Under the pieces are notes generated by a model, which saw only the letters and a program-made list of their open reading frames with translations, ran no database searches and had not been told where the DNA came from. The position numbers and the translations under genes were made by a program. From Thermomicrobiales bacterium (lineage in GTDB: Bacteria; Chloroflexota; Chloroflexia; Thermomicrobiales; UBA6265), in assembly GCA_023957115.1 (NCBI GenBank), contig JAMLHN010000006.1, positions 1-64,000 on the forward strand: a stretch of 64,000 bases of DNA, in the 5' to 3' direction. This document shows positions 56,850 through 64,000 of the stretch, piece by piece (the first letter of the stretch is position 1; the number at the start of each line of letters is the position of its first letter).

Positions 56850-58418
56850 TCAGGCGTTGCTTCGGTAGACCTGCCTGCCGCGATACCAGGTTTCCTCGAC
56901 TCGGCAACGAGACAGGAGGTCGCGATCCGTCGGGTCGACATCCAGCACCACCAGGTTCGCAACATATCCGGGCTTCAAGGCACCGTGATCTTCCTCCTGG
57001 AATCCTGCATAGGCAATTCCGGTCGTGAACACCTCGATCGCTTCCAGAGGCGACAACCGCTCGTCCTCGACACTGTGATTCACCGCCGCACGGATTCCCT
57101 CCAATGGAGCGATCGGATTGAGCGGGCTATCGGAACCGCCGGCAATCACGACGCCGGCATTGCGCAGGCTCCTGAACTGGTGCGTCCTGGCCGCCCGTTC
57201 CGTACCGACCCGCGCCGCGTATTGGCCGTCAGGTCCTCCGGACCGAGTCTCGAACACGGGTTGCATCGAGAAGACGACCCCGAGCTCCCCGGCGCGAGCG
57301 ATATCGTCCGGGCGAACGAGGATGCCGTGATCGATGCGGGGCCGAAGCGCCCGCGCCTCCGGCAGATCGGCAAGCACGGCCTCCCAACGATCGAGGAATT
57401 GCGCGACCGCGCGCTCGCCAACCGCATGTGCTGCCAGGCTCACGCCCTCCTCGGCAGCGGTACGCAGAAAACACTCAGCGGTCTCATCGTCGAGAAAGAG
57501 CTGCCCAACGCCCCGGTCACCGTCCAGATATGGAGCATCGAGCGCGGCTCGCGCCATACCGGGAATGTATGCTGCCCCCAGGACCCCATCGAAAAAGAGG
57601 TCTCCTCCAGCCACCCTATGTCCGTTGCGGGCGATGCGCCGGAGATCGGCCGGGCTGTCGAGCTGCGAGTCGAGCAGCACCACGTCGATTGGCAATGACG
57701 AAAGCGCTGGAGTAAGCCGGTCCAGCCAGTCGTTTGCACGATCCCGATGCCCGAGCGCCTGCCCCGCGAAGCTTCCTTCGATCGCATGGAGGGTGGTCGA
57801 TCCTTCTTGCAGGGCAAGCGACGCCGTGGCAGCCGCCGCGTCTGCAATCTCCCGCTCGTCCAGAGACTGCACGGCGAACTCCAGCGCCCGATGGTTCGCC
57901 TCACCCCAGACCCAGCCGGTGGGGACACCATCCTGAAGCTCGACCGTCGGAACACGCGTATCGATCCCAATTGCGGTCATCGCCGCGGAGTTGAGCAACG
58001 CGGCCCCGTTGCCAACCCGGCTCAGCAGGACCGGTCGGTCCGGCACGACGGCATCGAGATCGACACGGGTTGGGCGCCGGTCGGTAAACAGCGCATCGTT
58101 GAGCTGCCAGCCGCGAATGACGGGGCCGGCATACGTCGAAGCCGCGTCGTCCACCTGCTCCTGGAGCGCGGCCGTCGATCGACAGTCGATGAGCGAGCAA
58201 TCGATGACCTGGCACCCGGTGAAGGTGAAGTGGGTATGACAGTCGCCGAATGCCGGAAGCACGGTCTTCCCACCGAGATCGACCAGACTCGTTTCCGGGG
58301 ACACCGTCGCCCCGGCATCGAGCGCGACGATGCGTCCTTCGTCGATGAGCAGACTGGTCGCCCTGGGCCGCGACGGATCCAGAGTCACAAAAGAACCATT
58401 CGTCAGGAGCGTGCGCAT
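56850..58418 (-). CDS. YtcJ-like amidohydrolase (Amidohydro_3)
   Basis: 522 residues of the amidohydrolase superfamily. VDLGGKTVLPAFGDCHTHF gives the first metal pair, with later metal residues in SLAAHAVGERAV and ALRPRIDHGILV, and the conserved VIAGGSDSPLNPIAPLEGIRAAV near the C-terminus. The last about 80 residues return to the small beta domain (YVANLVVLDVDPTDRDLLS). YtcJ-like enzymes cleave amide or related bonds in diverse small molecules; substrate unknown. The gene is divergent from the LLM oxidoreductase gene and its 3' end faces the catabolic locus. Confidence 0.9.
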   Translation of the reverse strand: MRTLLTNGSFVTLDPSRPRATSLLIDEGRIVALDAGATVSPETSLVDLGGKTVLPAFGDCHTHFTFTGCQVIDCSLIDCRSTAALQEQVDDAASTYAGPVIRGWQLNDALFTDRRPTRVDLDAVVPDRPVLLSRVGNGAALLNSAAMTAIGIDTRVPTVELQDGVPTGWVWGEANHRALEFAVQSLDEREIADAAAATASLALQEGSTTLHAIEGSFAGQALGHRDRANDWLDRLTPALSSLPIDVVLLDSQLDSPADLRRIARNGHRVAGGDLFFDGVLGAAYIPGMARAALDAPYLDGDRGVGQLFLDDETAECFLRTAAEEGVSLAAHAVGERAVAQFLDRWEAVLADLPEARALRPRIDHGILVRPDDIARAGELGVVFSMQPVFETRSGGPDGQYAARVGTERAARTHQFRSLRNAGVVIAGGSDSPLNPIAPLEGIRAAVNHSVEDERLSPLEAIEVFTTGIAYAGFQEEDHGALKPGYVANLVVLDVDPTDRDLLSRCRVEETWYRGRQVYRSNA

Positions 58419-58508
58419 AGATACCGTTTACCTCTGTACAATCGACGCCAGGGAACAGACCAGATCTGCCCCAGCGCAAACGTGAAATCATGGAGGAGGC
58501 CCAAGACG

Positions 58509-59547
58509 GTGCCGCGCGTTAGCCTTTCACTGTGGAACAAATCCGATGCGCGATCCGCAGTCGACACCATCATCGAAGCGGAATCGATGGGTATCGGCGC
58601 GCTCTGGACCGATGTGGGACGATCCACCCCCGACCCCGTGACCTTCCTGGCGGCCGCACTGTGGGCAACCAAGTCGATACAGGTAGGAATCGGAATCGTC
58701 CCAACCTTTCCTCGCCATCCGGCGGTGCTCGCGAACCAGGCACAGTCGCTCTATCAGATCGGCGGCGATCGAACGCGGCTCGGCGTTGGACCCAGCCACG
58801 CGCACATCATCCACGACGCGTACGGCTTGCCGTTCGATCGTCCCCTCGAGCATCTTCGGGAATACCTGACCGTTCTCCGCGCCCTGCTGACCACCGGTAC
58901 ATGCCAATTCAGCGGCGACCACTACACCGTCGATGTCACGCTGAGTGAACCGGCTCCGTTGCCCATCTACATGTCCGCTCTGCGGCCAAAAGCAATGCGC
59001 CTGGCAGGCGAGCTGGCGGACGGCGTGCTGACCTGGCTGTCGCCAATCGATTATCTGCATGATGTTTCGATCCCGGCGCTGGAAAGCGGAGCGGCGGTTT
59101 CGAATCGGCAACGGCCCCAGGTTGTCGGCGCCTGGCCATGCGTCGTCAGCGAAGATCCAGATGTCGTCTGGGACGCGGTTGGGCCGATGATGTCGGTCTA
59201 TGCCAATCTCGTTTCTGTTATTGCTGGAGTGCTCGAAGCAGCGGGCATCACCGTCCCCACGAGTCGCTGCATCCATCGAGGCGTTGGACCGCGTCGTCTT
59301 CTGGGGTTCTCCGGAGCGCATCGATGCGCGCATCCAGGACGCCCATCAGGCAGGAATCGACGAAGTCTCGCTGCATATTTATGCACCCGGGGAGGTCACG
59401 GTCGACGATGCGCGTCAACTCGCACCCCTGTGGCACAAGGTCAGGTCGCTCAAAACCTCGGGGAGTGCTTCCAGCTCAGCCGGTGGCAGCCAAGCGAGAA
59501 TGAGACACCATCGGCGACCTCACGGACGACGCGCCCGACGGCCATGA
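58509..59547 (+). pseudogene. LLM-class flavin-dependent oxidoreductase, apparent frameshift
   Basis: From the GTG at 58509 (GGAGGAGG at 8 bases) the frame gives a luciferase-like TIM barrel: ESMGIGALWTDVGRSTPDPVTFLAAALWATKSIQVGIGIVPTFPRHPAVLANQAQSL, RTRLGVGPSHAHI and PLPIYMSALRPKAMRLAGELADGVLTWLSP. Near 59240-59260, after GVLEAAGITVP, the reading moves to another frame that continues naturally with SIEALDRVVFWGSPERIDARIQDAHQAGIDEVSLHIYAPGE. The shift is +1 (or -2). Rejoined length is about 345 residues, typical of F420- or FMN-dependent members. The exact end is unsure because the 3' end overlaps the damaged IclR gene. Confidence 0.7.
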
Positions 59548-60255
59548 GATCGTCGGTATTGAATGGATGGCCGCGGCAATCGCTGTGACGACCGAGCCAG
59601 TGTGATCGTGCACCGGCGCTGCTGCTCCAACGACGTAGGTCTGGCGCTTCACGATTCACTGCGAAGCCTGCCGGCGTACCTGGGCGAGTTCCTCCAGGAA
59701 TGCCTGGATCGGTGAGGGTTCGGGTCGGTGTATGCCGGAAAGACCGCTCCGTATGTAGGTTTCGACGGCTTCCTCGGCGCCGCGAGCAAGACCTTGCCAG
59801 ATGCAACGGTATGTGCAGGAAATGGTCTCCGATCTCGGCATGCAGCCGGATCGGTTTCTTCGTCACGTAGACATCGACATGGACGGTGTCCTGACCGTCG
59901 ACCAGGCAGTGCGGTTCACCAGTGCGCTCAGAGAGGCGGGGCAGAAACCTGCGCGATGCCTCATGGAGTCCATTGACTACAAGCGCCGCCGCGCCAATTT
60001 CCCACATACGCATCGTTGGACGGTAGAGACCGTCGCGGTCACGCGTGAGGAACTGGTTTGCCCGAGGGTTGCCAGAATCCGGAAGATGTTCTTACCGAGC
60101 CCAACCTCCCGGCTGAGCTCGGTCAGCGTCCAGCTGGGGTGCTGAACTGAAAAGCAGCCCAGCACCGCCAGCATGTTTCCCGCGGAACGCAACGAAACAC
60201 TCGCGACCTCGGTCTTCCCGCCGTTCTCGCTCACGGCGTCCAACTCTTCGGTCAC
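59450..60255 (-). pseudogene. IclR-family transcriptional regulator broken by multiple frameshifts
   Basis: The GTG at 60255 opens an intact IclR helix-turn-helix (SAGNMLAVLGCFSVQHPSWTLTELSREVGLGKNIFRILATLG). IclR sequence then continues only by jumping frames: QFLTRDRDGLYRPTMRMWEIG, then EIGDHFL, HTVASGKVLLA, AEEAVETYIRSGL...FLEELAQVRR, GFAVNREA, TYVVGAAAPVHDHTGSVVTAIAAA, and DDLMAVGRVVREVADGVS. At least six indels in about 700 bases are needed, the first near 60054-60060. Effector-domain motifs are all present. Adjacent to the M28 peptidase and ABC permease genes, an intact copy would be their natural regulator. Confidence 0.75.
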
Positions 60256-60312
60256 CGATCGTCCTTTCCTACCTGATTCAGCTGCAACGCGTCCAATGAC
60301 ACGTATGTTGCG

Positions 60313-62085
60313 TTACTCCGCCGCCGCGGCAAGCTCGTTCAACTCGCGGACTGCGTCCGTCACACGATTGCGCTCCCGGACCAGCTTGCCCCACCAGAGC
60401 GCATGGTCTCCGGAGAGCGGATCCTGATCCTTGAGAACGCTCACCAGCGCAAGGGACGGAATCCAGCGCTTGAGCGCACTGAGGCCGTACGTATCCTGGC
60501 CATAGCGGCCGACGACACTACCCAATACTGGAATGACCGTCCGGCTGATCGTGCGCATTGTATCGTTAAGGGCCGCTGCATCGTCATCCAACGATCCACC
60601 GGATTCGCCTGCGGCGAACCGAGCCTGGAGCTCGTTGGCGCGCGCGTAGACGCCGGCAGCCTTCGCCTCGAATCCCTTTGCCAGCTCGACGGTGACATCC
60701 AGCCCAAGCGTATCGTCGGTTGCGGCCGCATACCCCTCGAGCGCTTCACGCAGAATACGTGCGTTGTGACGGAAGTCATACGGCAGCACCGGACGCGTGG
60801 CAAGCGTCCAGGCATAGGCCATGGAGATCCGGATGTCCTGGGCAAGCACATCCTTGTCCGCGACGTCCATCGTATCGTCGGTCGACTGATACCACGGGCC
60901 GAGAATCGCCCCATGCCAGCGTTCCAGCAGCTCTTTCGAGAACTCCATCCGCCCGGAGATCGCCGGAACGCCTACCCCAAAGAACGACTGATCGCCCGTC
61001 TTTTCGAGCCGCTTGGGCGGCGTGACATAGCCCAGCGCCGCTTGCATCGACTCCTCGTGCATCGTCCAGAATTCCGGAGAGAGCGTAGCTTCATATTGGG
61101 TGGCGTACTTCATCCCGGAAGAGTCGATATTGATGTAGCCGATCATGCCACGGTCGATCTCATCCCAGTAGTGGTCGACGAACCAGGTGCTCCCTTCCAT
61201 GATCCCGTTCTCATGGGCCTGCCAGAAAGCAACCTGAATATCGCGCCGGAGCTCACTCTTGTGATTGGCAAGCACACGGGCGACCTCGAGCGTCACCGCA
61301 TTGCCCGAGGTGTTGTCGGTAGCGCCACCCCCCCAGGAGTCCATGTGATCGGCTAGGAGCAGAAAATGCGGTTCCGAGCCAGCTCCCAGTCGAGCATGCG
61401 GTTGGTGCAGGGTCTTCCACAGTCGATCGGCATCGCTAACGATCGTTGCCCGAACCGAGCCCTGTTTGCAGAGCTCGCGAATCGGCACCCCCTGCAGACG
61501 TGCGATCCCGATTGCCGGCAGATTGGGCATCATGTGGATGTTGTCGACGGTCGGGTTCCCCCAGACCGGCTTGACGGTGCCCTGCGGAATAGAGGGATTG
61601 TCGTCATCGCCCCAGTTGATCAGAATCAGTCCGATTGCCCCATTGGCAGTCGCAATCCGAGTTTTCTCGGGACGCGGCGGGGAATAGGACAGCTCGGCCA
61701 GGACGATCTTGCCCCGAGCGTCTTTCCCTTCGTAGTCCGCCTCGCCTCCGGCGCCGACATAGAGCAGCTCGCCTTCCAGACCTTCCGGAGGTGTCGAGAT
61801 CGAATGCGCAAAGGTGTATCCCTCGATGACCTGCTCGACCGCCGAGGTGATGATCAACTTGCCCGGACGTGGATAGGCCACCAGCCCGGGGAAGACATCC
61901 TGGTGCGCGGCGAACCCATACGACGTCAGCTCATCGGTCAGATAATCCGCATGCCGCTTTGCCGGTTCCCAACCGGAGATTCGCGTGGGAACTTCCCGGG
62001 ACATCCACTCCATATGTTCCCAGGCTTTATCCGTCGAGGCCTCCGCGATAACCTCGTCCAACTGAGCGGTAACTGATTGCGCCAT
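60313..62085 (-). CDS. M28-family metallopeptidase with PA domain
   Basis: 590 residues. A PA-like insertion (about 100-225, LLYVGAGGEADYEGKDARGKIVLAE and GAIGLILINWG) precedes the M28 core. The two-zinc pattern is LLLADHMDSWGGGATDNTSGNAVTLEVARVL (His and bridging Asp), HENGIMEGS with the catalytic Glu region, and a later MEFSKELLERWHGAILGPWYQSTDDTMD with the last ligand. It has no signal peptide, so it probably acts on imported peptides in the cytosol, although many relatives are secreted. The ATG at 62085 follows GGGGAG at 8 bases; a GTG at 62094 is possible. It lies 66 bases downstream of the permease genes. Confidence 0.9.
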   Translation of the reverse strand: MAQSVTAQLDEVIAEASTDKAWEHMEWMSREVPTRISGWEPAKRHADYLTDELTSYGFAAHQDVFPGLVAYPRPGKLIITSAVEQVIEGYTFAHSISTPPEGLEGELLYVGAGGEADYEGKDARGKIVLAELSYSPPRPEKTRIATANGAIGLILINWGDDDNPSIPQGTVKPVWGNPTVDNIHMMPNLPAIGIARLQGVPIRELCKQGSVRATIVSDADRLWKTLHQPHARLGAGSEPHFLLLADHMDSWGGGATDNTSGNAVTLEVARVLANHKSELRRDIQVAFWQAHENGIMEGSTWFVDHYWDEIDRGMIGYINIDSSGMKYATQYEATLSPEFWTMHEESMQAALGYVTPPKRLEKTGDQSFFGVGVPAISGRMEFSKELLERWHGAILGPWYQSTDDTMDVADKDVLAQDIRISMAYAWTLATRPVLPYDFRHNARILREALEGYAAATDDTLGLDVTVELAKGFEAKAAGVYARANELQARFAAGESGGSLDDDAAALNDTMRTISRTVIPVLGSVVGRYGQDTYGLSALKRWIPSLALVSVLKDQDPLSGDHALWWGKLVRERNRVTDAVRELNELAAAAE

Positions 62086-62150
62086 ACCAAGCACTCCCCT
62101 TTTGTTCTACCTGCGCTCGATGCCGCCAACGTCTGTACGGCATCCGCGCG

Positions 62151-62975
62151 CTAAACCAGTTTTGAGAATCCGAATGTTTTCTCGAGCACGATGACGAGGA
62201 TCGACGCGGCCACGATCAACGTGGTCGAAATCGCCGCAATGACCGGATCGAGCCCGTCGGTGGTGTAGGAATACATGATCACCGGGAGGGTCTTGATACG
62301 CGGACCGGTCAAAAAGAGCGCAACGATCAGATCGTCGAACGAGATGATGAACGCAAAGATCGCGCCCGCCAGCAGACCGGGTCGGATCGCCGGCAAGGTC
62401 ACCTTCTGGAACACCTGAAATGGGTTTGCCCGTAGCGATGCGGCCGCTTCTTCGAGGGACGAATCGACCGCCTGGACACTGACCAGCACGGATCGAAAGA
62501 CGTAAGGGAAGCAGATGACGGTGTGGGCAAAGATGATGCCCCGCAGGGAAAACGTCATTCTGGTCGCCTGCATGAACTCGAAGATCGCAAAGGCGATGAT
62601 GATGGTCGGCAGCACCAGCGGTGAGAGGAAGAAGAGGCTCAAAAAGGTGCGGCCCGGGAACTTGTAGCGAGCAATCCCCAAGGCCGCCGCCGTACCAAGC
62701 ACCAACGACAGGACCGTGGCTCCGAGCGCCGCCTTGAGACTTGTCTCGAGCGCCGGCATGAATGGGCGGTAATCGAACATTCGCCGGAACCAGTCGAGAG
62801 TAAAGCCTTCCGGCGGAAAGGTCATATACCGGGTTTCCGTGAACGCAGCCCCGATGACGACAATCTGCGGCGCCAGCAGCACCACGAGAATGAGCAGCAA
62901 TCCCAGGCCGGCAAAGACTTGAAAGAACGGGAACTTGAACGTTCGCCTTGATGTCTGACGTGCAACGCTGGCCAT
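62151..62975 (-). CDS. PotC-type ABC transporter permease
   Basis: 274 residues with about six membrane helices. The conserved cytoplasmic EAA loop reads EEAAASLRANPFQVFQKVTLPAIRPGLLAGA, typical of BPD_transp_1 permeases of the spermidine/putrescine and iron/thiamine type. FDDLIVALFLTGPRIKTLPVIMYSYTTDG follows as in PotC/YdcV. It makes one half of an importer channel with the gene 12 bases upstream. Ligand could be a polyamine, amino acid or short peptide; the adjacent M28 peptidase favours a peptide-like ligand, but this is inference. Confidence 0.9.
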   Translation of the reverse strand: MASVARQTSRRTFKFPFFQVFAGLGLLLILVVLLAPQIVVIGAAFTETRYMTFPPEGFTLDWFRRMFDYRPFMPALETSLKAALGATVLSLVLGTAAALGIARYKFPGRTFLSLFFLSPLVLPTIIIAFAIFEFMQATRMTFSLRGIIFAHTVICFPYVFRSVLVSVQAVDSSLEEAAASLRANPFQVFQKVTLPAIRPGLLAGAIFAFIISFDDLIVALFLTGPRIKTLPVIMYSYTTDGLDPVIAAISTTLIVAASILVIVLEKTFGFSKLV

Positions 62976-62987
62976 GGCGCCTCCGGC

Positions 62988-63893
62988 CTACATCGACCAC
63001 CGCCGGACAATCCGGCCGTAGATAAGAAGAAGAACGAGGGTGGCCACCAACAGCACGGTTGTGACCGCCGCGGGAAATGACCAGACGAAGAGTCCGAGAA
63101 TCTGGTCTCGAATGAGGACGGCCGCCATCATGGTGCGCGCGCTTCCAAGCAGCACCGGGGTGACGAAGGATCCAAGCGTCAGGATGAACACGAGCACCGA
63201 GCCGGTGACGATGCCCGGCGCACTCAGGGGAAGCGTTACCTTCAGGAACGTCTGCAGGCGATTGGCGCGCAGCGAGGCCGCAGCCTGTTCCAGCGATGGA
63301 TCGATCGTCTGGATCGCGCTCACCAGCGAGAGCACCATGAAAGGCACGAACACCTGCACCAACGCGATCGTGACCCCTAGCTCGTTGTAGAGCATTCGAT
63401 AGGGTTCATCGATCACGCCGAGCCACATCATGAAGCGGTTGACCGGACCACGATCGGAGAGGATCACCATCCATCCGTAGGTTCTGACAATGATGCTGGT
63501 CAGCAGGGGAGAGATAACCGCGAATACCAGAAAGGCGCGGATCCAGCTGTTGCGAATCCGAACGATGCCGAGCGCGATCGGATAGCTCACGAGCAGATTC
63601 ACGATCGTCACCATGAAGGCGATCTTGAACGTGCGCGTCATGATCGAACGGTAGAGCGGCTGGGTAAAGAGTTTTTCGTAGTGGTCCAGCGTCCAGACCG
63701 GCGATTCACCGGCGGACGGGCGCTCCTGCATCACACTGAATGAAAGAATTCGCAATCCAGGCAGGACAAAGAGCAACGCGAGAAAGATCGTCGCCGGTGC
63801 AACCAACAACAACCAGGCAGGCGGCCTGGGGAACCCGGGCGGTCGCTGCCGCGAACTCGTTGCCATGGTGGGCGTGGACTGCGCAACCGACAT
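62988..63893 (-). CDS. PotB-type ABC transporter permease
   Basis: 301 residues with about six membrane helices. The first lies at about 28-48 (WLLLVAPATIFLALLFVLPGL). The EAA loop is EQAAASLRANRLQTFLKVTLPLSAPGIVTGSV, as in PotB/YdcU. RTYGWMVILSDRGPVNRFMMWLGV is a typical extracellular/loop segment. The ATG at 63893 is chosen over the in-frame start at 63950 because the upstream gene stops at 63895, a tight coupling. Together with the PotC-type permease it forms the transmembrane part of an importer whose ATPase and binding protein should lie further upstream, outside the window. Confidence 0.9.
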   Translation of the reverse strand: MSVAQSTPTMATSSRQRPPGFPRPPAWLLLVAPATIFLALLFVLPGLRILSFSVMQERPSAGESPVWTLDHYEKLFTQPLYRSIMTRTFKIAFMVTIVNLLVSYPIALGIVRIRNSWIRAFLVFAVISPLLTSIIVRTYGWMVILSDRGPVNRFMMWLGVIDEPYRMLYNELGVTIALVQVFVPFMVLSLVSAIQTIDPSLEQAAASLRANRLQTFLKVTLPLSAPGIVTGSVLVFILTLGSFVTPVLLGSARTMMAAVLIRDQILGLFVWSFPAAVTTVLLVATLVLLLIYGRIVRRWSM

Positions 63894-63894
63894 A

Positions 63895-64000
63895 TCAGAT
63901 CGCCAGAGCGAACGATTCCGCGGCCGGTGACGGCTGATACGCGATGCCACTCTGGCGCAACCCCATGCGGACCAGACTCTCTGCCATCATCAGGGCTGCC
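63895..64000 (-). CDS. 3' end of an unrecognised gene cut by the window edge
   Basis: The minus strand carries an open frame of at least 34 residues (AALMMAESLVRMGLRQSGIA, then YQPSPAAESFALAI) ending in a stop at 63895-63897, one base from the PotB-type permease start codon. The close spacing suggests it is the upstream gene of the ABC operon. The fragment is too short to name; it does not look like the end of an ABC ATPase I recognise. Confidence 0.4.
   Translation of the reverse strand, partial: AALMMAESLVRMGLRQSGIAYQPSPAAESFALAI

Overview
This 64 kb window is a high-GC bacterial chromosome segment with about 58 genes and short intergenic gaps. Gene content fits a Chloroflexota-like bacterium, possibly Thermomicrobia/Sphaerobacter-like: a fused AccD-AccA carboxyltransferase, ClpC, a four-domain ribosomal protein S1, a DUF4015 glycosidase-like membrane protein, a SCO1664-type kinase-fold protein and a genuine ACC deaminase. 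That assignment is inference from gene content and composition. No rRNA, tRNA, CRISPR array, transposase or phage module was recognised.

Layout. 0-8 kb: VOC protein and SigJ-like ECF sigma factor (divergent), hsp20-lon heat-shock pair, DUF4015 protein, polyprenyl diphosphate synthase. 8-15.6 kb: a degenerate DnaC/IstB-like protein, nucleoside hydrolase, TPP enzyme, the overlapping genes lspA-rluD-glycerate kinase, and murG. 15.6-25 kb: radA, clpC, rpsA, a class V aminotransferase, a phosphodiesterase/holin-like pair, an MBL hydrolase and rpsU. 25-42.6 kb: mixed metabolic genes (SCO1664-like, a frameshifted FAH-family gene, a thioredoxin-domain protein, acdS, proC, threonine aldolase, MFS, a frameshifted GH3, a ParB-like protein, a HemL-like aminotransferase, upp, accDA). 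42.7-56.8 kb: a LacI-family regulator followed by a long co-directional catabolic locus. 56.8-64 kb: amidohydrolase, frameshifted LLM oxidoreductase, heavily frameshifted IclR regulator, M28 peptidase and two ABC permeases.

The 43.8-56.8 kb locus is the most interesting functional unit. A LacI-type operator precedes an enoyl-CoA hydratase gene. Next come a ribose-type ABC importer (binding protein, two permeases, double ATPase), an SMP-30 lactonase-like protein, an SDR dehydrogenase, a class III CoA-transferase, a binding-protein-like protein with no signal peptide that is translationally coupled to the CoA-transferase, and an aldose-epimerase-like protein. This suggests uptake and oxidation of a sugar-like compound followed by CoA-thioester chemistry; the substrate cannot be read from the sequence.

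Three structural signals stand out. (1) Heptameric repeats (GGAGYTR-like or TCCTGAG-like) abut or overlap the stop codon of about ten genes, and two arrays also lie just upstream of the rpsA and rpsU -10 boxes. (2) Two copies of an 11-bp palindrome, TACGAWTCGTA, spaced exactly 22 bp apart, sit at the hsp20-lon promoter. (3) Apparent frameshifts occur in five genes and are very dense near 59.2-60.1 kb, which may be real decay or consensus error.
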